Origin: Sinohyriopsis cumingii
Lineage: Eukaryota; Mollusca; Bivalvia; Unionida; Unionidae
Length of the DNA: 64,000 bases
Assembly: GCA_028554795.2 (NCBI GenBank)
Contig: JAPYKE020000037.1
Coordinates: 3,040,501 to 3,104,500 of the forward strand
Direction: 5' to 3'
The notes below the pieces were generated by a model. It saw nothing but the letters and a program-made list of their open reading frames with translations, did no database searches and was not told the origin of the DNA. Numbering within the stretch: the stretch's first letter is position 1; every line of letters starts with the position of its first letter. Of this stretch, positions 58,335 through 64,000 are shown in pieces. The translations under genes were made by a program, and so were the position numbers.

Positions 58335-61300
58335 AGGCAGTAGAATATATTGGTGCCAAATTGGGCAACACAGTTCCCATTGCATTAGTGTCTTAGTGTG
58401 ATGATTTGCAAGATTTTCGAACTTGTCGGGTTTAACGACACGTCAGTGCAGTATTGTGTATACATGGTGACGATTAGAAGTAAAGTGCCGCAAATGCAAA
58501 TATAACAAATTTGTAAACGATCTTCAGAAAGATAAAGTAATCCTACTAACCCACCCCTAAACATGAAGCACTGAACGATACAAGTTAAAAGGTAAATATT
58601 TTAAAATTCTGTAAAATGTATATAAAATAAAAGGTAAAGATAAAACTACCTGTATTATTCGCACATCTTGTATGTGTTCGGTCAGAAACAAAAACATAAA
58701 AATTGTCAATCTGCCGTATTTAGACCAGGGACTAACCTACCAACCCATCAGTGTTATGAATCTTACAATCGTTTGTAAAGACCTTTACCCAACCTATGTA
58801 TGGAGAAAGCCTCACGGAGCCACGTGAGGGATGTGGTTGAACAAGACGAGTCCTGACCTTTCCATCAATACATCCACCTGGAGCACATGGTTTCCGTTAT
58901 TAGAATTGGGTATGCAACTATGAAGGTCTGTTCAAAGTGCATTGTGATGTGCATGAGATAATTCATTCAGATAAGGCAAGATGTTTTATGTGCACACCCC
59001 AATTTTGTGAGTGGATGAGGCCCTCATCAATATTATATTAAAAATAAAACAGCCGGGACATTCTGGTCTACCTATTTGTTAAAATCATTTAAAATGTATC
59101 ATTCATTTTTGATGGTTAATAACACAGGTTTAAAAATTAGTCTGGTAGCATTTTTTTTTTTCTTTTTATTCTTTGTTTCTGATGGGGGCGGGGTATAGGT
59201 GGGGGTTGGGAGTTGTAGAGAGCGTAGTATTTCAGAACTTTGAAAATCACCCATTTAAACGAACTCGAGAGAGAAGTTATCGCAAAAAGCCGCTAATTTT
59301 GTATCTCACCTAAATTTGAAAACTATTTTTGTTATCTCGCTCCCCGCCTCTCTCCCCTCCACCTCGACACCCAGCTCCTTCGCAGTCGGGATCCGAAATA
59401 GCTGTTGCAATATACTCCTCCTGGTGAAACATAGTAAATATGACTGACATCTGTAAAATTTGTATAACAGAGCTTAGGCTACCGGGAAAACAGACTGACT
59501 TACGACGGACGGATATGATGAACTACTAAAATGTATCCTGTTAAAACATACATAAGTGAGATAACGGCATAAACCACCTCACCCCACCCCACCCAACCCC
59601 CGCATTATCGTGAAGTATTTTTGCCAACTTTTTGGACTAAACCTTGACTGAACCTTTTATTTCTAAACACTGCTCTATTACTGAAGTCGAAATGGCACAC
59701 GCAATCAATGCATGACGCAGAGATAAAATCAAATCGCATGCAGACAATTTACATCATTCACCACTCTTTCCAAGCAAGCACCTGGTGAATGGATGTCCGT
59801 TGCCTGCTGTTCAATATTTTGACCACGTTAGGCATTGAGTGCTCGCTCCATTTTGACTCAACCTGTACTAGCTTAAGACTGCGGTATGATATATATTTTA
59901 GGGAAGAAATTGATGCTAACTTTACGTCATATAACTGAGATGTTTGTTATTCAAACAATATCCAGTACGATTTGTATATCTAAATATTGTAACCATATAA
60001 CACATCATCTTTTTAAAATTCTTAATCATAGAGGTCGCTAGTATTGACATTGACTGATATGGTAATCCCTGCAGAGGTTTTACTTGGTTCTGTATAAGGT
60101 AATTATAGGGACTTTAGAGTCCCACCATCATCGAATATGCTTTAAAATTAAAAAGAAATATCAAATGAAAGTAGAGTTTTTGCATATTTGGGGGAGGGGG
60201 TTGAAATTTTGATCTAAATATAATATATTTTGCTAGTAGTAATTTTAGTACAAAAGTTATTTACCAAATGGAATCATGTGAAAACATTTAATAGTGAAAT
60301 AGAGTAATGGCTATGAAAGTGGAATAATGTGATTACTGAATGAAGTGTTGACTGAGAAAATAACACTTTTTCTTTCACTCTCTTTCTCATATGTGTATGT
60401 GGACAGGTTTTGCACATCTATGCATAGGTATGTGTGTATAGATAAATGTGTATTCATGCGCATATGAATGTTTTTTCTACATGAGTATGCCTGAATAGAT
60501 CCTCTCCTCTCATATTTATTTTTGTAGAAATAATATTTTCATATATAAAATAATAATTAAATACAGTCAGGAACTTATATATCTAACAAAGCCTCAGGTA
60601 TATTAAATCCAGATCAGGCAATGCCCGAGTTATTTCTTTTTTCCGACGGACAGGCTGTACACTACATATAAAACATTGTAAGCAGTATTTAAGACAGTAG
60701 GACATTTTATTGAGTAATAAAGCTTTGAGGAAGGAGAAAATACGGGTAAAACGGAGAATATTTGAGACAGGATACGCCTCCTACATTTATAGATGGATGA
60801 CGGTCGCTTTTAAATATCGTTGCTAATACCACACTGATAACAATACATTTATTTGCTACATGAAAATTGTGATTCAACTGATTTTGTAAAATAGTGATTG
60901 TGACTTAATGATGAAAGAAGCAATTGTGATCAGTTTTAATTGTAATTTAGTCTTGCAAATTTCATTTTGATAAAAAGTATATTTATTATTTATGCATGCA
61001 AAAAAAATGTCAATTCTTATCACATATGTACTGTTCTATGCTTCATTTTTATGCTGTTTTTCATCACAGTCCTAGTTTCTTTTCACCTCTGATATAATAT
61101 AAACATCCAGGCAACGTTTTCTAATCTCTTCATTTTAATCCTTTACAATATGAATAATCGATAATCTGCTTTTTTCTTCCATAGGACTTCCATCCATGCT
61201 AAGCTCAAAATAATGTTATTGCTTTTAGCAACTGTCCCTCACAATTGAAAACGTGATATCGTTCTTTTAAGAGTGGCCACTGTCTGCTGTCTGTTGACAA

Positions 61301-61812
61301 CTATCAACACTATAGTCAGCATATGAGATACTTCAAAGTAGGAATTACCCTGTTTATGGTATACAGTATGTATATTGCCTGTTAACGATTGCATGAATTT
61401 TCCTTTCTCGTAAAATGAAATTTGAAACGTGCGTTTTTGCATACGTTTGACTTGTCTATGAGCTAACCCAATCTAAACTTAAATTTGTTATGCTATATTT
61501 AATTCATGGTATCGATTTCTTCACTGTTTTTAGTTTAGAAGTAGAACGTATCAGTCCAACAAATGAAGCGTGCACTTATGTATAAAGTTTTGAAGAACCT
61601 ATCTCGGACTTTTGTGTTCTCTTTTTCACTGACAAGTAATTTGGAATAAACGGCTAAAAATCTCAAGTGGCCCGGAATTGAGTGGAATGTTTGAATTTCG
61701 ATGCTCACTGCAAATCAACGATGGATGTAGAAAATAACTAAACTTGTCGCCGTATTGCTAATATTCTTTCTTGATTTGGACCAGCGTATGAAACAGAACA
61801 ACTAAATCGAGA
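58335..61812. other. host intergenic DNA, nothing recognised
   Basis: AT-rich, no credible ORF, no recognisable repeat beyond short homopolymers. The region may be intronic or 3' flank of the allantoinase-like gene. Confidence 0.6.
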
Positions 61813-61959
61813 TTACAAAGTCTCTGTTGGTGTCTTCTCATTAAGAAAAAAACTTCCTGTGTGTTTAGTAAGCAGCCGGCCATCTTTGAAAACTGGTCTT
61901 CCCCGAACAACCGTCATATGTACAACGCCCTTAAGCTCTTTTCCGAGGTAGGGAGTAAT
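61813..61959 (-). CDS. probable terminal exon of allantoinase (host gene)
   Basis: On the minus strand an AG acceptor (61960-61961) is followed by an open 48-codon exon. It begins ITPYLGKELKGVVH, continues TVVRGRPVFKDGRLL and ends TAA at 61813-61815. TPYLG..LKG.V..T.VRG..VF is the C-terminal signature of allantoinase and related amidohydrolases, which act in purine breakdown. The earlier exons would lie further right, beyond about 62000; I could not identify any in the window. It is the only clear host gene segment. Confidence 0.6.
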   Translation of the reverse strand: MTPYLGKELKGVVHMTVVRGRPVFKDGRLLTKHTGSFFLNEKTPTETL

Positions 61960-62756
61960 CTGATACCATAAATGAAAATGATTTTGCAAAATACTGGTAA
62001 CCCATGCTTTTCGAGTTTAAGACGTCCAAGTACGCTGGTACTAATTTTCATTTAAAAGCAGTAATTTTCATCGGATTAAAGATTTTTTGCATGTTTGCCT
62101 CATTATCGAAGTTATTTCACAAAAGACATATTTAAAGAAAACTAATTATACCATCTGAATTCAAAATTGCATTCATCAGACATAATAAATAAATATCATT
62201 GCATGTCATGATTTTGTGACTCTTCCAATAAAAATAATACAAACTAATTTGCATACAGAGTACACTATATTCAAGAAGAAAGAGAAACTCAGACGGAGGT
62301 TGGGGGCTAACTTTGTAGACAGTATAACGTGTAAAAACGTTATTTATCGTGTATCGCTATGCAGGGCGACGGGGGGTGGGGGTGCGCAAGGAGACCCGGG
62401 CCGAACAACACTTTTAAATTTTATAAAAGAAAAAAATTATTTGAACAAGAACTATGAGAGGCCCGGGTGTTTCTTACCCCAGGGTCAGTGATCGCTCTCT
62501 ACGACCCTCTCGCTACGTAAACATACAGTTCATATATACAGTTCATATATACCTGGCCGACGATGGACGGTAAAGCAATGTGCAGAGCATGTGCTCTCAC
62601 CGTCCCAGTATCGCTGCCAGACGACCAGACAATAAAAACCAGAACAATCATCTAAACTCAGTGAATATCTACAATCAGGGGAAAATAAGTCACCTTTTCA
62701 AAATCACTTCGCAAGTGTAATGACTAATATTTTAGTACCCGGATGGTCTATCTATC

Positions 62757-62962
62757 GTATAAGCCGAACCAGACGTTTCGGGCGGATTCTGGGCCGTAGT
62801 ACTTGAGTTTTCGACATTAGCATACAAGCCAGGCTAGATTATAGGAGCGGATTTTGGACGGTGGCACTTGCGTTTCGTACAAATCATACAAACCGGGTTG
62901 GACAATTTGAGTGCATTGTGTTTGGATGGTAGTACCTGCGTGTCGTATAAATCGTGCAAGGT
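62757..62962 (+). repeat. degenerate tandem repeat, about 70 bp, three copies
   Basis: Three diverged units each run from CATA(C)AA(G/A)CC through a GG-TGG-AGTACTTG-like stretch to a CGTA/CGAC end. Function unknown. Confidence 0.5.
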
Positions 62963-63015
62963 GAGCTAGTCACCGAGCCATATCAGTGAATTTAAATGTC
63001 AATATATTCAATTAA

Positions 63016-63017
<2 letters not shown>

Positions 63018-63046
<29 letters not shown>
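63018..63046 (+). repeat. (TG)n microsatellite
   Basis: About 14 TG units. Confidence 0.95.
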
Positions 63047-63051
<5 letters not shown>

Positions 63052-64000
63052 GGGTGATAAACATCTATTTATTCTTTTAACCATATCTATGGCATTTTTA
63101 TATTAATATGTCTTAACATTACTAAAGGACCAATAATTTACATAAATGCACGAACAATGTCGAACATTTTCCTTTGAATCTTACAATGTTCGAAAATTTT
63201 CAACATAAACATCGAAGTCATATTTAAATAAAGCTGTACATTGATGAAGATTACCTGGTTAGCTTTTTGTCTGATTGGTGGGCAGCATTTAAATTGTGTG
63301 GCTTTGTTAGGAATGGATTCTGCTTCCACGCTGAGATAGTGATGGCGCGTCTCCACAGTAAGTGGCGCCCCCATATTCTTGTCATTAATTATGTAAGTGA
63401 GAGCACTAGCCGCAAAAAGATGTACACTATGGCAACTCTGTCGAGATAGAGTTAACACATTTTTGGCTATATAAATTAGAGATGGTTTCTAAGGTCGCTT
63501 GATTTTTCCTTTGATAAATGAAATTGACTTTAATGCATGCACGTAACTTTAATGTATGTACGAATGATTGCAAAATTTACGACAGAAAACATTTTTTTTT
63601 ATATAAAAAAAACGCCGAAATTAATATTAAAAAAGACGAGAACTTATGAAATGGTATCTGTAAAATAAATGACCAAGATAAAGTGAAATATGATAACGTT
63701 TTATTCACCAATACATGTAGTTTTTACGCAGCACAGCGTAACGCGAGTTACTTCCATTTGTTACTTAAACTTATGATAAGAATTTGAAATTAATATTTTG
63801 GAAGACAGCAGTAAGGTGTTATTGTTTGATATTTGACTAAGGAATGTGGAGTGGAGGTTAGAGGTAGGTAAACTTCGATCATCAAAGAGTTAGAACGTCA
63901 AAAAATATCAACCTAAAGATGGTATGAAGCAGTTCAATAGGACAGTGCTCTCGAGTTACTTGTGACCACCAGTACAGAGTATTGTCTTCCTCAGACGAGA

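Larger units (their letters stand above)
61960..64000. other. host DNA, otherwise without visible genes
   Basis: Apart from the degenerate repeat (62757-62962) and a (TG)n microsatellite (63018-63046) I see no gene, SINE or mobile element. Confidence 0.55.

Noticed and set aside
63138-63458. Open frames near the right edge on both strands
   Set aside because: No domain, no splice or promoter support, and overlapping frames of similar length on both strands; treated as chance.

Overview
The window is animal genomic DNA dominated by self-synthesising DNA transposons of the Polinton/Maverick class, which are virus-like integrated elements. The host is an invertebrate. Two tRNA-derived SINE families and a candidate spliced allantoinase exon support a metazoan, and I infer a mollusc or another lophotrochozoan, with low certainty. 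Nothing bacterial is present.

Region 1 (1-4794) is the inverted, decayed end of Polinton B: a broken DNA polymerase gene on the minus strand, an intact zinc-knuckle gene, a broken small Arg-rich gene and a terminal repeat ending at 4794. Only 103 bp of host DNA separates it from Polinton A.

Region 2 (4898-25464) is Polinton A, complete from end to end. It starts AG, ends CT, has about 340-bp terminal inverted repeats and is bracketed by a perfect 6-bp target duplication (TCTATT at 4892-4897 and 25465-25470). It carries the full core set: protein-primed PolB (broken by a 1-nt insertion and one amber codon), packaging ATPase, chromodomain integrase, penton-like minor capsid protein, double-jelly-roll major capsid protein, adenain-like protease and several small virion proteins. 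An accessory block holds two BIR (inhibitor-of-apoptosis) genes, two F-box-like paralogues and a membrane protein. Apart from PolB, and possibly the 13.7-14.2 kb locus, the genes are open. They are packed so tightly that several TATA boxes sit over the stop codon of the preceding gene.

The most striking observation is at the ends of Polinton A. Five small genes next to the termini (5265-5498, 5718-6293, 22939-23295, 23814-24137, 24530-25114) each end a few tens of bases before a near-perfect metazoan histone-mRNA 3' signal: a 6-bp stem with a TTTC loop, usually ACCCA, then a purine-rich histone-downstream-like element. Polinton B keeps one too. Core virion and replication genes do not show it. 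This suggests cell-cycle-coupled, poly(A)-independent expression of the accessory genes. Three of the five also share a 32-bp promoter box at a fixed 90-93 bp from their ATG.

Region 3 (25465-28642) is host DNA with SINEs and microsatellites.

Region 4 (28643-58052) is a second, AT-rich and heavily decayed Polinton-like element, C. Its left part, together with about 410 bp of flank, is present as four tandem 5702-bp units (28643-51479). The right part (51480-58052) occurs once. Element C encodes relics of a packaging ATPase, a phospholipase A2 domain, an integrase, a PolB / SF1 helicase / HNH reading frame, a second HNH nuclease, an adenain-like protease, a phage-type fibre protein, a membrane-active GG-peptide protein and a truncated capsid protein. 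The sequence differences between units place both ends of the amplified sequence at the same unit position, as expected if a circle or concatemer of a diverged copy had integrated by one crossover.

Region 5 (58053-64000) is host DNA with one SINE, a degenerate tandem repeat and a probable terminal exon of allantoinase (61813-61959, minus strand). No other gene is visible there.
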